Assembly: GCA_019794795.1 (NCBI GenBank)
Contig: JAIMFC010000013.1
Location: 1-42,584 of the forward strand
DNA from: Streptococcus gallolyticus
Lineage (GTDB): Bacteria > Bacillota > Bacilli > Lactobacillales > Streptococcaceae
Direction: 5' to 3'
Length of the DNA stretch: 42,584 bases
Part shown: piece after piece, positions 34,178 through 42,584 of the stretch
Layout: every line of letters begins with the position of its first letter
How positions within the stretch are numbered: position 1 is the first letter of the stretch
Program-made: the position numbers and the translations under genes
The notes under the pieces: model-generated
The model's input: the letters and a program-made list of their open reading frames with translations, nothing else
Told to the model about the DNA's origin: nothing
Databases searched by the model: none

Positions 34178-35211
34178 CCAAGAAAATTGTTTCTTTGGCT
34201 GGTGACGGTATCGGTCCAGAAATCATGGAAGCGGGTTTACAAGTGCTTGCTGCGGTTGCAGAGAAAATCGGTTTCAGTTACCAAGTCGAGGCGTACCCAT
34301 TTGGTGGTGCGGGAATTGATGCTGCAGGGCATCCGTTACCAACTCAAACTTTGGAAGCAGCCAAGACAGCAGATGCTATTTTGTTAGCAGCCATCGGTGG
34401 TCCTCAGTATGACCAGGCTCCTGTACGACCAGAACAAGGGCTCTTAGCCATTCGTCAGGCATTAGGACTCTTTGCCAATATCCGTCCTGTTAAAATCTTT
34501 CCAGCTTTAGAACACCTGTCTCCTCTGAAAACGGAGCGAATTACTGGCGTAGATTTTGTCCTTGTGAGAGAATTAACGGGTGGAATCTATTTTGGTCAGC
34601 ATGAGTTGCAGGAAGACCGAGCGCGTGATGTTAACGATTATACAGCTGAGGAAATCCGTCGCATTATGATAGCAGCCTTTGAACTAGCTCAAACTCGTCG
34701 GAAAAAAGTGACTAGTATCGACAAGCAAAATGTGCTTGCAACTTCAAAACTTTGGCGGAAGGTCGCTGAAGAAGTGGCTCAGGATTATCCTGATGTGGTT
34801 TTAGAACACCAGTTGGTGGACAGTGCAGCCATGGTCATGATTACCAATCCAGCCCGCTTTGATGTGGTAGTGACGGAGAATTTGTTCGGTGACATTTTGT
34901 CCGATGAGGCTTCAGTACTTCCTGGTACACTGGGGGTCATGTCTTCTGCTAGCCATTCGGCCTTTGGTCCGAGCCTTTATGAGCCCATACACGGTTCGGC
35001 GCCTGATATTGCTGGGAAAGGAGTTGCAAATCCTATCAGCATGATTTTATCGGTCGCTATGATGCTGCGTGAGTCTTTTGGGCAAATAGCTGGCGCAGAG
35101 CAGATTGAAAATGCGGTGGAAAAGACCCTGAGCCAAGGGATTCTAACACGAGATTTAGGAGGAAGTGCCTCGACAAGTCAGATGACAGAGGCCATTATTA
35201 AGAATTTATGA
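34174..35211 (+). CDS. leuB: 3-isopropylmalate dehydrogenase
   Basis: LeuB (345 residues) oxidises and decarboxylates 3-isopropylmalate with NAD+. KIVSLAGDGIGPEIM is the conserved start. VRELTGGIYFG, the DSAAMVMITNP region and LFGDILSDEAS provide the substrate and metal residues, and HGSAPDIAGKG the cofactor loop. It is coupled to leuA and to the next gene by 4-bp ATGA overlaps. Confidence 0.96.
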   Translation: MTKKIVSLAGDGIGPEIMEAGLQVLAAVAEKIGFSYQVEAYPFGGAGIDAAGHPLPTQTLEAAKTADAILLAAIGGPQYDQAPVRPEQGLLAIRQALGLFANIRPVKIFPALEHLSPLKTERITGVDFVLVRELTGGIYFGQHELQEDRARDVNDYTAEEIRRIMIAAFELAQTRRKKVTSIDKQNVLATSKLWRKVAEEVAQDYPDVVLEHQLVDSAAMVMITNPARFDVVVTENLFGDILSDEASVLPGTLGVMSSASHSAFGPSLYEPIHGSAPDIAGKGVANPISMILSVAMMLRESFGQIAGAEQIENAVEKTLSQGILTRDLGGSASTSQMTEAIIKNL

Positions 35212-35483
35212 CAATCGAACAAGCAGGCATGCTGATTTTACTCATTTGGAATATAGTAGTATTTGCTACCTATGGTGTAGATAAAGGGAAGGCGATCCGC
35301 CAAAGTTGGCGTATTCCTGAGAAAACTCTCCTCTTAATGAGTTTTTTTGGCGGGGGAGTCGGTGCTTTTCTGGCTGGGCGATTCTTTCATCATAAGACAC
35401 GAAAGTGGTATTTTAAAGCTATTTGGATACTGGGGATTTTGGTTGATGCAGCCCTGCTTTATGGACTATGGAGGTGGAGATGA
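35208..35483 (+). CDS. DUF1294 small membrane protein inside the leu operon
   Basis: A 91-residue protein with three likely helices (about residues 6-24, 41-60, 69-88) and the DUF1294 pattern [21 protein letters not shown]...[22 protein letters not shown]. The family has no assigned function. Here it is tied on both sides by ATGA overlaps, to leuB and leuC, so it is co-translated with leucine biosynthesis. A transport or regulatory link to leucine is possible but unproven. Confidence 0.85.
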   Translation: MTIEQAGMLILLIWNIVVFATYGVDKGKAIRQSWRIPEKTLLLMSFFGGGVGAFLAGRFFHHKTRKWYFKAIWILGILVDAALLYGLWRWR

Positions 35484-36868
35484 CAGGGAAATCTATTTTT
35501 GATAAACTTTGGGAACGCCACGTCATCACTGGCAATGAGGGCGAACCTCAACTCATGTATGTGGACCAGCATTATATTCATGAGGTAACGAGTCCCCAAG
35601 CTTTTGACGGTTTGCGAGAAGCTGGTCGCCGTCTGCGTAGACCAGAATTGACCTTTGCGACCTTCGACCATAATGTACCAACCGTGGATATTCACAATAT
35701 CCGCGATGTGATTTCCAAGGCCCAAATGGATGCCCTTTCTCGCAATGTGGTGGAATTTGGTGTGGAAACTGCAGAACATGGTTCGGACAAGCAGGGGATT
35801 GTCCACATGGTGGGTCCAGAAACAGGGCGGACCCAGCCTGGGAAATTTATTGTCTGCGGAGATAGCCACACAGCTACTCATGGCGCATTTGGTGCCATTG
35901 CTTTTGGGATTGGGACCTCGGAAGTGGAACATGTTTTTGCTACTCAGACCATTTGGCAGGTCAAACCAAAGCGCATGCTGGTTAAATTTGTCGGGAAACC
36001 CTCTAAAGGAGTCTTTGCCAAGGACTATATCATGGCCTTGATTGCCCAATACGGTGTGGCTTGCGGTGTCGGTTATGTGGTCGAATATGCAGGTGAGGCA
36101 GTAGAAGCCCTATCCATGGAAGAACGCATGACTATCTGCAATATGTCTATCGAATTTGGCTCAAAAATGGGGCTCATGAATCCTGACCAGAAAACCTATG
36201 ATTATCTACGGGGGAGAGAATGCGCGCCAGCTGATTTTGACCAAGCAGTGGCAGACTGGAAGAACTTGGTGTCAGACGAGGATGCAGTCTATGACAAGGT
36301 CATTGAATTGGACGTGGCTAGCCTAGCTCCAATGGTAACTTGGGGAACTAATCCGGCTATGGCGGTAGCCTTTGACCAAGCCTTTCCTCCTATTCGCGAC
36401 CTCAATGACGAGCGTGCCTATGCCTACATGGGCAGTCAGCCAGGGGAAAAGGCAGAAGATATTGAACTGGGCTATGTATTTCTAGGGTCTTGTACCAATG
36501 CTCGCCTCAGTGACTTGCAACTAGCGGCTAAAATTGTTAAAGGAAAGAAGATTGCTCCCAATCTGACAGCCATTGTCGTCCCAGGGTCTCGCCCTGTCAA
36601 GCAGGCAGCAGAAAAATTAGGTCTAGATCAGATTTTCATGGAGGCAGGATTTGAATGGCGGGACCCAGGCTGTTCCATGTGCCTCGGCATGAACCCTGAC
36701 AAGGTACCGAGTGGTGTGCATGCGGCCTCAACCAGCAATCGAAATTTTGAAGACCGTCAAGGTTTTGGTGCAAGGACTCACCTCTGCAGTCCCACAATGG
36801 CCGCCGCCGCTGCTATTGCAGGTCGATTTGTGGATGTTAGACAATTACCAGAATTGGAGGAGGTCTAA
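35480..36868 (+). CDS. leuC: 3-isopropylmalate dehydratase large subunit
   Basis: LeuC (462 residues), an aconitase-like enzyme, isomerises 2- to 3-isopropylmalate with LeuD. Its [4Fe-4S] ligands are in [13 protein letters not shown] and [25 protein letters not shown] is also diagnostic. The ATG at 35480 is preferred, since GGAGG is spaced correctly before it and it overlaps the DUF1294 stop; the ATG at 35468 lies upstream of that site. leuD follows immediately. Confidence 0.96.
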   Translation: MTGKSIFDKLWERHVITGNEGEPQLMYVDQHYIHEVTSPQAFDGLREAGRRLRRPELTFATFDHNVPTVDIHNIRDVISKAQMDALSRNVVEFGVETAEHGSDKQGIVHMVGPETGRTQPGKFIVCGDSHTATHGAFGAIAFGIGTSEVEHVFATQTIWQVKPKRMLVKFVGKPSKGVFAKDYIMALIAQYGVACGVGYVVEYAGEAVEALSMEERMTICNMSIEFGSKMGLMNPDQKTYDYLRGRECAPADFDQAVADWKNLVSDEDAVYDKVIELDVASLAPMVTWGTNPAMAVAFDQAFPPIRDLNDERAYAYMGSQPGEKAEDIELGYVFLGSCTNARLSDLQLAAKIVKGKKIAPNLTAIVVPGSRPVKQAAEKLGLDQIFMEAGFEWRDPGCSMCLGMNPDKVPSGVHAASTSNRNFEDRQGFGARTHLCSPTMAAAAAIAGRFVDVRQLPELEEV

Positions 36869-37459
36869 GTGGAAAAATTTACCATTTACACAGGGACGAC
36901 AGTTCCGCTTATGAATGACAATATCGATACAGATCAGCTGTTACCCAAGCAATTTCTCAAACTAATTGATAAGAAGTGCTTTGGCAAATATCTCATGTAT
37001 GCTTGGCGCTATTTGGATGACAACTATACAGAAAATCCTGATTTTATTTTCAATCAAGCTCCTTATCGCAAGGGGACCATTCTTATTAGTGGGGATAATT
37101 TTGGAGCAGGTTCTTCCCGAGAACATGCTGCTTGGGCACTGGCAGACTATGGCTTTCGAGTGATTATTGCAGGTTCTTTCGGAGATATTCACTACAATAA
37201 CGACCTTAACAACGGCATTTTGCCAATTGTCCAACCCCGTGAGGTTCGTGAAACATTAGCTGCTTTGCATCCAGACCAAGAAGTGACAGTAGACTTAGAA
37301 AAACAGATGATCTTCTCCCCAGCTGGTAATTTTCACTTTGACATTGATGCAGACTGGAGACACAAATTATTGAATGGCTTGGATGATATTGGCATCACCC
37401 TCCAATATGAGGACTTGATCACCCAATACGAAAAAAATCGGCCTAGCTACTGGAAGTAA
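36869..37459 (+). CDS. leuD: 3-isopropylmalate dehydratase small subunit
   Basis: LeuD (196 residues) is the swivelling partner of Leu[17 protein letters not shown] at the start and [17 protein letters not shown] (substrate-binding Ser-Ser-Arg loop) are characteristic. The start is GTG right after the leuC stop, with GGAGGAGG upstream. It closes the leucine operon and is followed by a hairpin. Confidence 0.96.
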   Translation: MEKFTIYTGTTVPLMNDNIDTDQLLPKQFLKLIDKKCFGKYLMYAWRYLDDNYTENPDFIFNQAPYRKGTILISGDNFGAGSSREHAAWALADYGFRVIIAGSFGDIHYNNDLNNGILPIVQPREVRETLAALHPDQEVTVDLEKQMIFSPAGNFHFDIDADWRHKLLNGLDDIGITLQYEDLITQYEKNRPSYWK

Positions 37460-37466
37460 CAAGTAC

Positions 37467-37489
37467 CGCTATCAACTGGTAGCGATTTT
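37467..37489 (+). terminator. Weak terminator after leuD
   Basis: CGCTATC pairs with GGTAGCG (one G-U) over AACT, followed by ATTTT. The short U-run suggests only partial termination. Confidence 0.6.
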
Positions 37490-37493
37490 ATGC

Positions 37494-37505
37494 TATAATG
37501 AGAAC
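37494..37505 (+). promoter_or_regulatory. Extended -10 promoter giving a leaderless fRMsr mRNA
   Basis: TGC-TATAAT with hexamer at 37494-37499, then GAGAAC, then ATG at 37506. There is no Shine-Dalgarno, and the predicted start point falls at the ATG. Confidence 0.7.
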
Positions 37506-38003
37506 ATGAAAAATCAAGAAAAAGTATCCAACTATCAATTACTATTGGCTCAGCATGAGGCTCTTTTAGACGGGGAGCGCAATGCCTTGTCCAATCTCTC
37601 CAATGCCTCTGCACTACTTAAGCAGGCCCTGCCGAATTCTGTCTTTACAGGTTTTTATCTTTTTGATGGTCAAGAATTGCTGCTTGGGCCCTTCCAAGGC
37701 CATGTATCCTGCGTTCATATTGCTCTTGGAAAAGGTGTTTGTGGGGAATCAGCAGAAAAAAATGAGACTCTTATTGTGGATGATGTGCGGACCCATGCCA
37801 ACTATATCTCTTGTGACAGCGCAGCCATGTCTGAAATCGTTGTTCCCATGGTAAAAAATAGGAAATTGTTAGGTGTGCTGGACTTGGATTCTAGTTTGGT
37901 AGCGGATTATGACGCCATTGACCAAGAATATTTGGAAAAATTTGTTGCCTTGTTGATAGAGAAAACAGACTGGAATTTTGCCATGTTTGGAGAGAAAAAC
38001 TAA
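37506..38003 (+). CDS. Free methionine-(R)-sulfoxide reductase, GAF domain
   Basis: This 165-residue single-GAF protein is of the fRMsr type, which reduces free Met-R-sulfoxide. Three conserved Cys are visible: [18 protein letters not shown] and [15 protein letters not shown]. The last is the expected catalytic position, with the other two resolving. GVLDLDSS near the end is also typical. It is co-transcribed with dnaX (1-bp overlap, TAATG). Confidence 0.88.
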   Translation: MKNQEKVSNYQLLLAQHEALLDGERNALSNLSNASALLKQALPNSVFTGFYLFDGQELLLGPFQGHVSCVHIALGKGVCGESAEKNETLIVDDVRTHANYISCDSAAMSEIVVPMVKNRKLLGVLDLDSSLVADYDAIDQEYLEKFVALLIEKTDWNFAMFGEKN

Positions 38004-39667
38004 TGTACCAAGCTCTTTATCGAAAATACCGTAGCCAGACCTTCCAGGAAATGGTAGGACAAGAAGTGGTTGCGACTACCTTGCGCCAAGCCATTGAGCA
38101 GGAAAAAATCAGCCATGCTTACCTTTTTTCAGGTCCACGTGGGACAGGTAAAACTTCCGCAGCTAAAATTTTTGCTAAGGCAATGAACTGCACCAATCAA
38201 GTCAATGGCGAGCCCTGCAATGATTGCTATATCTGTCAATCAATCACCGAAGGCAGTTTAGAGGATGTCATCGAGATTGACGCGGCTTCAAACAACGGTG
38301 TGGACGAAATCCGTGATATCCGTGATAAGTCGACCTATGCACCTAGCCTAGCCAAGTACAAGGTCTATATCATTGACGAGGTTCATATGCTGTCAACCGG
38401 GGCCTTCAACGCTCTGTTGAAGACCTTGGAAGAACCGACGGAAAACGTCGTCTTTATCCTAGCAACAACAGAACTGCACAAGATTCCAGCAACCATTCTT
38501 TCGCGTGTACAGCGTTTTGAATTTAAGGCTATTCAGACGTCGGATATTCAGGCACATTTGGCTTGGATTTTGAAAAAGGAAGCCATTTCCTACGATGAGC
38601 AAGCCCTGTCCATGATTGCGCGTCGAGCAGAAGGTGGGATGCGTGATGCCTTGTCTATCTTGGATCAGGCCCTCAGCCTCAGTCAAGAAAGTTATGTGTC
38701 CCTTGCGATTGCGGAAGAAATTACGGGTTCAATTAGCTTGGTTGCCTTGGATGACTATGTAAGTGCTATCCGTATGCAGGATGCGTCGGCCGCTTTGGCA
38801 CAATTGCAGACCATTTTTGATAATGGGAAAAGTATGAGTCGTTTTGCGACAGACTTGCTTCATTATTTGCGGGACCTCTTGATTGTCCAGACTGGCGGGG
38901 GGAATACGCATTCTAGTCAAGTATTCTTGGACAATCTGAATTTACCACAAGACCAGATTTTCCAGCTCATTGGTCAGGTCACTAAGGGATTGGCAGATAT
39001 CAAGTCTAGTCCACAGCCCAAGATTTATGCAGAAATGATGACCATTCAACTGGCTCAAGCCAATGTCAGTCAGACAGCAGCCATTCCAGAGAATCTTGCC
39101 CAGCAAATCGCTGGTTTACAGGCACAAGTAGTCGCTTTACAGGAAAAAGTGAACACCCTATCTAGCCAACCAAGTGATGTTAAACCGGTTAGCCGTAAAC
39201 CACAAACTCGCAAGGCCTATCGTCCAGACACCAATCGCGTGCACCTGATTTTGCAGGAAGCCATGGAAAATCCTCAGCTTGCGCGTGAGAATCTCATGCG
39301 ATTGCAAAATGCTTGGGGTGAAATCATTGAAAGTTTAGCTGGCGCAGATAAGGCGCTCTTGATTGGCTCTAAGCCTGTCGCAGCCAATGAAAATCATGCT
39401 ATCCTAGCCTTTGATTCTCGCTTTAATGCTGAGCAAACCATGAAACGAGATAATCTGAATACCATGTTTGGGAATATTCTCAGCAGTGCAGCTGGATTTT
39501 CACCGCAAATTTTGGCCATCGCAGAAGAGGATTGGACAGCTATTCGCGCTGAGTTTTCTGCCAAAGTGAAGGGACAAAAATCTGAAGCAGCAGAGGAGAA
39601 GGAGGAGAACCTCCTACCAGAAGGGTTTCAATTTTTAGCAGATGATGTGACAGTTGTGGAGGATTGA
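38003..39667 (+). CDS. dnaX: DNA polymerase III subunit gamma/tau
   Basis: DnaX (554 residues) is the clamp-loader ATPase. Walker A is FSGPRGTGKTS (about 42-52). A zinc site is formed by C-x9-C-x2-C-x2-C from CTNQVNGEPCNDCYIC, Walker B is YIIDEVHML, and the sensor region LATTELHKIPATILSRVQRF. Domain III and a C-terminal tau part follow. I see no A-rich slippage site, so only the full-length form is predicted. It follows fRMsr with TAATG coupling. Confidence 0.95.
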   Translation: MYQALYRKYRSQTFQEMVGQEVVATTLRQAIEQEKISHAYLFSGPRGTGKTSAAKIFAKAMNCTNQVNGEPCNDCYICQSITEGSLEDVIEIDAASNNGVDEIRDIRDKSTYAPSLAKYKVYIIDEVHMLSTGAFNALLKTLEEPTENVVFILATTELHKIPATILSRVQRFEFKAIQTSDIQAHLAWILKKEAISYDEQALSMIARRAEGGMRDALSILDQALSLSQESYVSLAIAEEITGSISLVALDDYVSAIRMQDASAALAQLQTIFDNGKSMSRFATDLLHYLRDLLIVQTGGGNTHSSQVFLDNLNLPQDQIFQLIGQVTKGLADIKSSPQPKIYAEMMTIQLAQANVSQTAAIPENLAQQIAGLQAQVVALQEKVNTLSSQPSDVKPVSRKPQTRKAYRPDTNRVHLILQEAMENPQLARENLMRLQNAWGEIIESLAGADKALLIGSKPVAANENHAILAFDSRFNAEQTMKRDNLNTMFGNILSSAAGFSPQILAIAEEDWTAIRAEFSAKVKGQKSEAAEEKEENLLPEGFQFLADDVTVVED

Positions 39668-39756
39668 TGGGGAAGCTGTTACCAATTTCTACATTCCCCT
39701 ATGAAGATAGTCATTCATCGTTTCATTTTTACGACTCGAAAAGAAAATAAGTAACT

Positions 39757-39784
39757 AAAAAACAGCGAATTCGCTGTTTTTTTG
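39757..39784. terminator. Perfect palindromic terminator after dnaX
   Basis: AACAGCGAATTCGCTGTT is flanked by A and T runs. The -10 of the DUF3272 gene (39786-39791) begins just beyond it. Confidence 0.9.
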
Positions 39785-39785
39785 C

Positions 39786-39797
39786 TATACTAATGAT
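39786..39797 (+). promoter_or_regulatory. Extended -10 promoter giving a leaderless DUF3272 mRNA
   Basis: TGC-TATACT with hexamer at 39786-39791, then AATGAT, then ATG at 39798. No Shine-Dalgarno is present. Confidence 0.65.
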
Positions 39798-39992
39798 ATG
39801 AGAGTTTCACAGTTTTTAATTCTAGCTATTTTTACGGCTCTTGCGACCTATTGGATGAATGCCGCCTTTATTGCAGGAGATTATTTTTGGGCCTGCCTCT
39901 ATGCTTTTTTTGTCTTTCGCAATTTACGCTTTAGCTATCGTGTGACCAAATTTATTCAAACGGTCATTCCGCGTTCCAAGAAGAAAGGCTAA
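39798..39992 (+). CDS. DUF3272 family small membrane protein
   Basis: A 64-residue protein with two predicted helices (about residues 5-22 and 27-43) and a basic tail (IPRSKKKG). It matches the streptococcal DUF3272 family by size, composition and position between dnaX and birA. The function is unknown. The mRNA looks leaderless. Its last 29 bp overlap the end of birA on the other strand, with no terminator visible between them. Confidence 0.7.
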   Translation: MRVSQFLILAIFTALATYWMNAAFIAGDYFWACLYAFFVFRNLRFSYRVTKFIQTVIPRSKKKG

Positions 39993-40905
39993 TTTCCCCG
40001 CTGGAGAGGATTTTTTCTTGCCCGTTTTCAAGTTGCACGATTAGCTCCCCTGTATCGGTAATGACTCTTGCCTGTCCATGAAATGTTATCTGATTTTCCA
40101 CAAAGCTCACTTGTTTTCCTAAAACGAGTGATTTTTCTTTGTAGATTTTTATTAATTGATCATCCGAAGTTGTAAAAAAGACCCGCCAAATTTCTGCGAT
40201 TAATTCATTTCGCGAAAGAGTTGGAGCTTGTTCAAAGAGATTGCCCGCCTTGTTTTCTAATTCCTGCGGAAAACGTTCCAAGTGAAAGTTGAGACCAACC
40301 CCAATCATCATATCGGTTACCGTTTGTGTCTCGATGGACGAAATGGCTTCTGTCAAGATACCAGCTATTTTCTTCCCCTTTAAGTAAATGTCATTGACCC
40401 ATTTGACTTGTGGTTCAAGTCCCGTCAGATTTTCGATGGCTTTGACAATGGCTGCCGCTACCAAAATGGTGTAGGGTTTGATAGTGGAAAAACTAGCATT
40501 TGGTGTCAGATGAAGGGTCATGTAGATTCCTCCAGTTGGCGCGAAGAAGGCACGACCAAAACGCCCACGCGCTCCTTCTTGAGAGGGAGCAAGATAGAGG
40601 GCAGGGGCTACATTGCCAGACTCTAAGCCAATTTTGGCGTCTAGCTGAGTAGAGCGACTATGCGCCTGGTAATGGACGGGGATAGCCAAACCCTGGCTAA
40701 TCCAATCGGCTACGAGGAGGTCTCCTTTGATCAGTTTATAGCCAACATTTTGTACAGCTTCAATGACCAAACCCTGTTTTTCCAGTTGCTGAATGGCCTT
40801 CCAAACGGCTGTTCTTGAAATTCCCAGCTTCTTTGCTAGTTCTTCTCCGCTGATGGAATCCTCTGCTTGAGCTAGTAAGAGGTAAATTTTTTCGTATGTT
40901 TTCAT
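39964..40905 (-). CDS. birA: Bifunctional biotin-protein ligase / biotin repressor
   Basis: BirA (313 residues) attaches biotin to the acetyl-CoA carboxylase carrier protein. The N-terminal helix-turn-helix (ISGEELAKKLGISRTAVWKAIQQLEK) makes it a likely repressor too. The ligase loop is GARGRFGRAF, followed by TGGIYMTLHL; VKWVNDIYLKGKKIAGILTE is conserved. The ATG at 40905 lacks a Shine-Dalgarno and lies 6 nt after an extended -10, so it is probably leaderless. Confidence 0.93.
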   Translation of the reverse strand: MKTYEKIYLLLAQAEDSISGEELAKKLGISRTAVWKAIQQLEKQGLVIEAVQNVGYKLIKGDLLVADWISQGLAIPVHYQAHSRSTQLDAKIGLESGNVAPALYLAPSQEGARGRFGRAFFAPTGGIYMTLHLTPNASFSTIKPYTILVAAAIVKAIENLTGLEPQVKWVNDIYLKGKKIAGILTEAISSIETQTVTDMMIGVGLNFHLERFPQELENKAGNLFEQAPTLSRNELIAEIWRVFFTTSDDQLIKIYKEKSLVLGKQVSFVENQITFHGQARVITDTGELIVQLENGQEKILSSGEISLSSWNAE

Positions 40906-40917
40906 ACTATTAGTATA
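40906..40917 (-). promoter_or_regulatory. Extended -10 promoter giving a leaderless birA mRNA
   Basis: On the minus strand TGG-TATACT (hexamer at 40912-40917), then AATAGT, then ATG at 40905. The spacing is the same as at three other genes in this window. Confidence 0.65.
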
Positions 40918-40970
40918 CCAAAAAGAACCAGCTAGATGATATAATGGAAATAGATAAAAAAGGAGAATTC

Positions 40971-42005
40971 ATGAATACACTTGATTATATTGTAAAATTG
41001 ACCAACACCCCTTCACCAACCGGCTTTACCACAGCCATCATGGACTATATCAAAGCGGAAGCTGAGTCTTTTGGTTACGCAGCTGTGAAAACGCCAAAAG
41101 GAGGCGTCATGGTGTCTGTTAAAGGACAAAATGACCAAGAACACCGTGTCGTGACAGCTCACTTGGACACATTAGGCGCTATTGTCCGTGCGGTTAAGCC
41201 AGATGGCCGTCTCAAAATGGACTTGGTCGGTGGCTTTGGTTATCCATCTATTGAGGGAGAAAACTGTCTGATCCATGTAGCAAGCAATGGCAAAAACTAC
41301 ACTGGTACTATTCTTATGCATCAAACTTCTGTTCATGTTTACCGCGATGCCAACACAGCTGAGCGTAATCAGACCAATATGGAAATTCGTTTGGATGAAA
41401 AAGTGACTTCTGCAGCTGAAACACGCGCACTTGGTATTGAGGTCGGAGATTTTATCTCTTTTGATCCACGTACTACAGTAACGGAGTCAGGTTTCATCAA
41501 GAGTCGTCACTTGGATGACAAGGTTTCTGCAGCCATTCTCATTAACTTACTTAAAGTTTACAAGGAAGAAGGAGTAGTTCTCCCTTATACGACTCATTTC
41601 TACTTCTCAAACAATGAAGAAATTGGCTACGGTGCCAACTCAAGCCTACCAGCGCAAACGGTAGAATACTTGGCTGTGGATATGGGAGCAATGGGGGATG
41701 ACCAACAGACGGATGAATATACGGTTTCGATCTGTGTTAAAGATGGTTCAGGTCCTTATCATTATGAACTCCGTCAACAGTTGGTAGCCTTGGCTCAAAA
41801 AAATGATATTCCGTTTAAATTGGATATTTATCCTTATTACGGCAGTGATGCTTCGGCAGCCATGCGGGCAGGCGCAGACGTTCGTCATGCTCTTCTCGGT
41901 GCTGGTATCGAGTCTAGCCACTCCTATGAGCGTACCCATATGGACTCAGTTGTCGCAACAGAGCGTATGGTGGATGTGTATTTGAAATCAGAAATGAATG
42001 ATTGA
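40971..42005 (+). CDS. pepA: M42-family metallo-aminopeptidase (glutamyl aminopeptidase, PepA-like)
   Basis: This 344-residue M42 peptidase forms large tetrahedral assemblies in known homologues and removes N-terminal residues from peptides. Metal ligands are visible in VVTAHLDTLG, SRHLDDKVSA, NNEEIGYG (catalytic Glu pair), AVDMGAMGD and the His near the end (SSHSYERTH). The ATG at 40971 has AAGGAG upstream; a start at 40944 is not supported. A TATAAT at 40940-40945 is the probable -10. Substrate preference for Glu/Asp is inferred from lactic-acid-bacterial PepA. Confidence 0.9.
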   Translation: MNTLDYIVKLTNTPSPTGFTTAIMDYIKAEAESFGYAAVKTPKGGVMVSVKGQNDQEHRVVTAHLDTLGAIVRAVKPDGRLKMDLVGGFGYPSIEGENCLIHVASNGKNYTGTILMHQTSVHVYRDANTAERNQTNMEIRLDEKVTSAAETRALGIEVGDFISFDPRTTVTESGFIKSRHLDDKVSAAILINLLKVYKEEGVVLPYTTHFYFSNNEEIGYGANSSLPAQTVEYLAVDMGAMGDDQQTDEYTVSICVKDGSGPYHYELRQQLVALAQKNDIPFKLDIYPYYGSDASAAMRAGADVRHALLGAGIESSHSYERTHMDSVVATERMVDVYLKSEMND

Positions 42006-42029
42006 TAAAATAAAATTTATAAGTAATGG

Positions 42030-42062
42030 AAAAGAGCAAGGATTGACTTCCTCGCTCTTTTT
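42030..42062 (+). terminator. Rho-independent terminator after pepA
   Basis: AAAAGAGC pairs with GCTCTTTT, with inner GG/CC, and a short T run. From 42063 to 42243 I see no gene, only the presumed flank and end of the IS element. Confidence 0.75.
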
Positions 42063-42243
42063 ACATTAGTAAATTTAGTCCGTTGTTCTCTGAAGGTGCG
42101 AAGCAATAAACTAACCGTACGGTGGGCGTATATGCAATGGCTATTATAATTGCGCACAATAAAGGTGTTCAAGTTTATTGTAAAGTGAAAGAATGATCTG
42201 AAAAGGCAACACTTTTCTGTACAAAATTTATAAAGTGTTTTTG

Positions 42244-42584
42244 TTAAACGATTGCTCTTTTAGTCATGGGTGTTTGGTAATTAAGAGTGCTGTGGATGCG
42301 ATGGTGATTCCACCAGTGAACATAATCCTTAGTTTTAAGGGTTAATTCTTTCAGAGAGCGGAAGTTTTCTTGGTTGATAACCTCCAGTTTGAAGGAGCGA
42401 TAGGTACTCTCAGCGACCGCATTGTCATAAGGACAACCCGCTTGACTCAGCGAACGTGTGATACCAAGGCTTCTAACATCTCATCAATCAAGGCATTATC
42501 AAACTCCTTACCACGATCAGAATGGAAGAGTTTGACCTTGGTCAGAGCGTAGGGAATGCTTTGAATGGCTTCTTTGACCAAGTC
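42244..42584 (-). pseudogene. IS3-family transposase, 3' part, frameshifted and cut by the window edge
   Basis: The minus strand encodes the end of an IS3-type DDE transposase. The integrase core has VKLFHSDRGKEFDNALIDEMLEA (split by the break), then GITRSLSQAGCPYDNAVAES, with the catalytic Glu in AES, and ends HWWNHHRIHSTLNYQTP. Near 42465-42470 one T seems lost (GCCTTGG for GCCTTTGG), shifting the frame. It stops at 42244. The terminal inverted repeat cannot be fixed by eye and lies somewhere in 42185-42243. The element seems inactive unless the break is a sequencing error. Confidence 0.8.

Noticed and set aside
42063..42243. Possible small RNA or gene between pepA and the IS3 remnant
   Set aside because: No frame with a start site, no tRNA-like cloverleaf and no strong hairpin chain found by eye.

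Overview
The window is low-GC Firmicute DNA and reads as a Streptococcus chromosome, most probably Streptococcus suis or a close relative. The evidence is gene order and family content: glmU-nudF-macP-mtnN, an SlrA-type lipoprotein isomerase, a secreted C69 dipeptidase, rplK-rplA, leuABCD with an embedded DUF1294 gene, dnaX next to a DUF3272 gene and birA, and a DUF3397 gene. Many promoters carry the extended -10 (TGn before TATAAT) usual in streptococci. The species call is recognition of context, not a database result.

Layout. 1-409: right end of an IS200/IS605-type element (TnpB tail and a structured omega-RNA-like segment), then a short C-terminal fragment of an unrecognised gene. 435-1646 (-): DUF2974/Mbeg1-like hydrolase. 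1708-5783: a Bce-type peptide-antibiotic sensing and detoxification module (bceR, bceS, bceA, bceB). Only the kinase gene is intact, but two operator palindromes survive. 5845-8374: DUF2829/Tad2-like protein, short-chain reductase, DUF3977, Nudix hydrolase and a DUF4300 lipoprotein. 8382-11500: glmU, ADP-ribose pyrophosphatase, macP and mtnN. 11513-14814: cyclophilin lipoprotein (-), a 3-hydroxyacyl-CoA dehydrogenase remnant, an unknown 168-aa protein, and the C69 dipeptidase (-). 14955-18980: an HrtBA-like ABC exporter behind a direct-repeat operator, a structured intergenic element, and a response regulator/kinase pair.

19063-21749: a sulfur-trafficking cluster (rhodanese, CoA-disulfide reductase-rhodanese fusion, frameshifted rhodanese; all -) divergent from a CsoR/CstR-type repressor, with operator-like palindromes in both promoters. 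21844-26513: ftsK, a VOC protein, DUF3397 (-), and rplK-rplA with two L1-binding-like RNA motifs. 26623-31074: a YghU-like GST, a heavily mutated secreted C39-type peptidase gene, a DEAD-box-type helicase (-) and a Gfo/Idh/MocA oxidoreductase (-). 31158-32337: udk and a PadR regulator. 32383-37459: the leucine operon, with a CodY-like box, a Leu-rich leader peptide, an attenuator and leuA-leuB-DUF1294-leuC-leuD. 37494-42005: free-methionine sulfoxide reductase, dnaX, DUF3272, birA (-) and an M42 aminopeptidase. 42244-42584: frameshifted 3' part of an IS3-family transposase (-), running off the window.

Themes. (1) Several loci are decaying: the Bce module, the C39 peptidase, one rhodanese, the hydroxyacyl-CoA dehydrogenase and the IS3 transposase. 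(2) Regulation is readable from sequence at the Bce boxes, the HssR-like direct repeat, the CstR-like operators, CodY plus leucine attenuation, and the L1 motifs. (3) Four genes (response regulator, fRMsr, DUF3272, birA), and perhaps DUF3397, have a -10 hexamer ending exactly 6 nt before the ATG and no Shine-Dalgarno, which predicts leaderless mRNAs. All boundaries and families were inferred by eye. No searches or folding programs were run.
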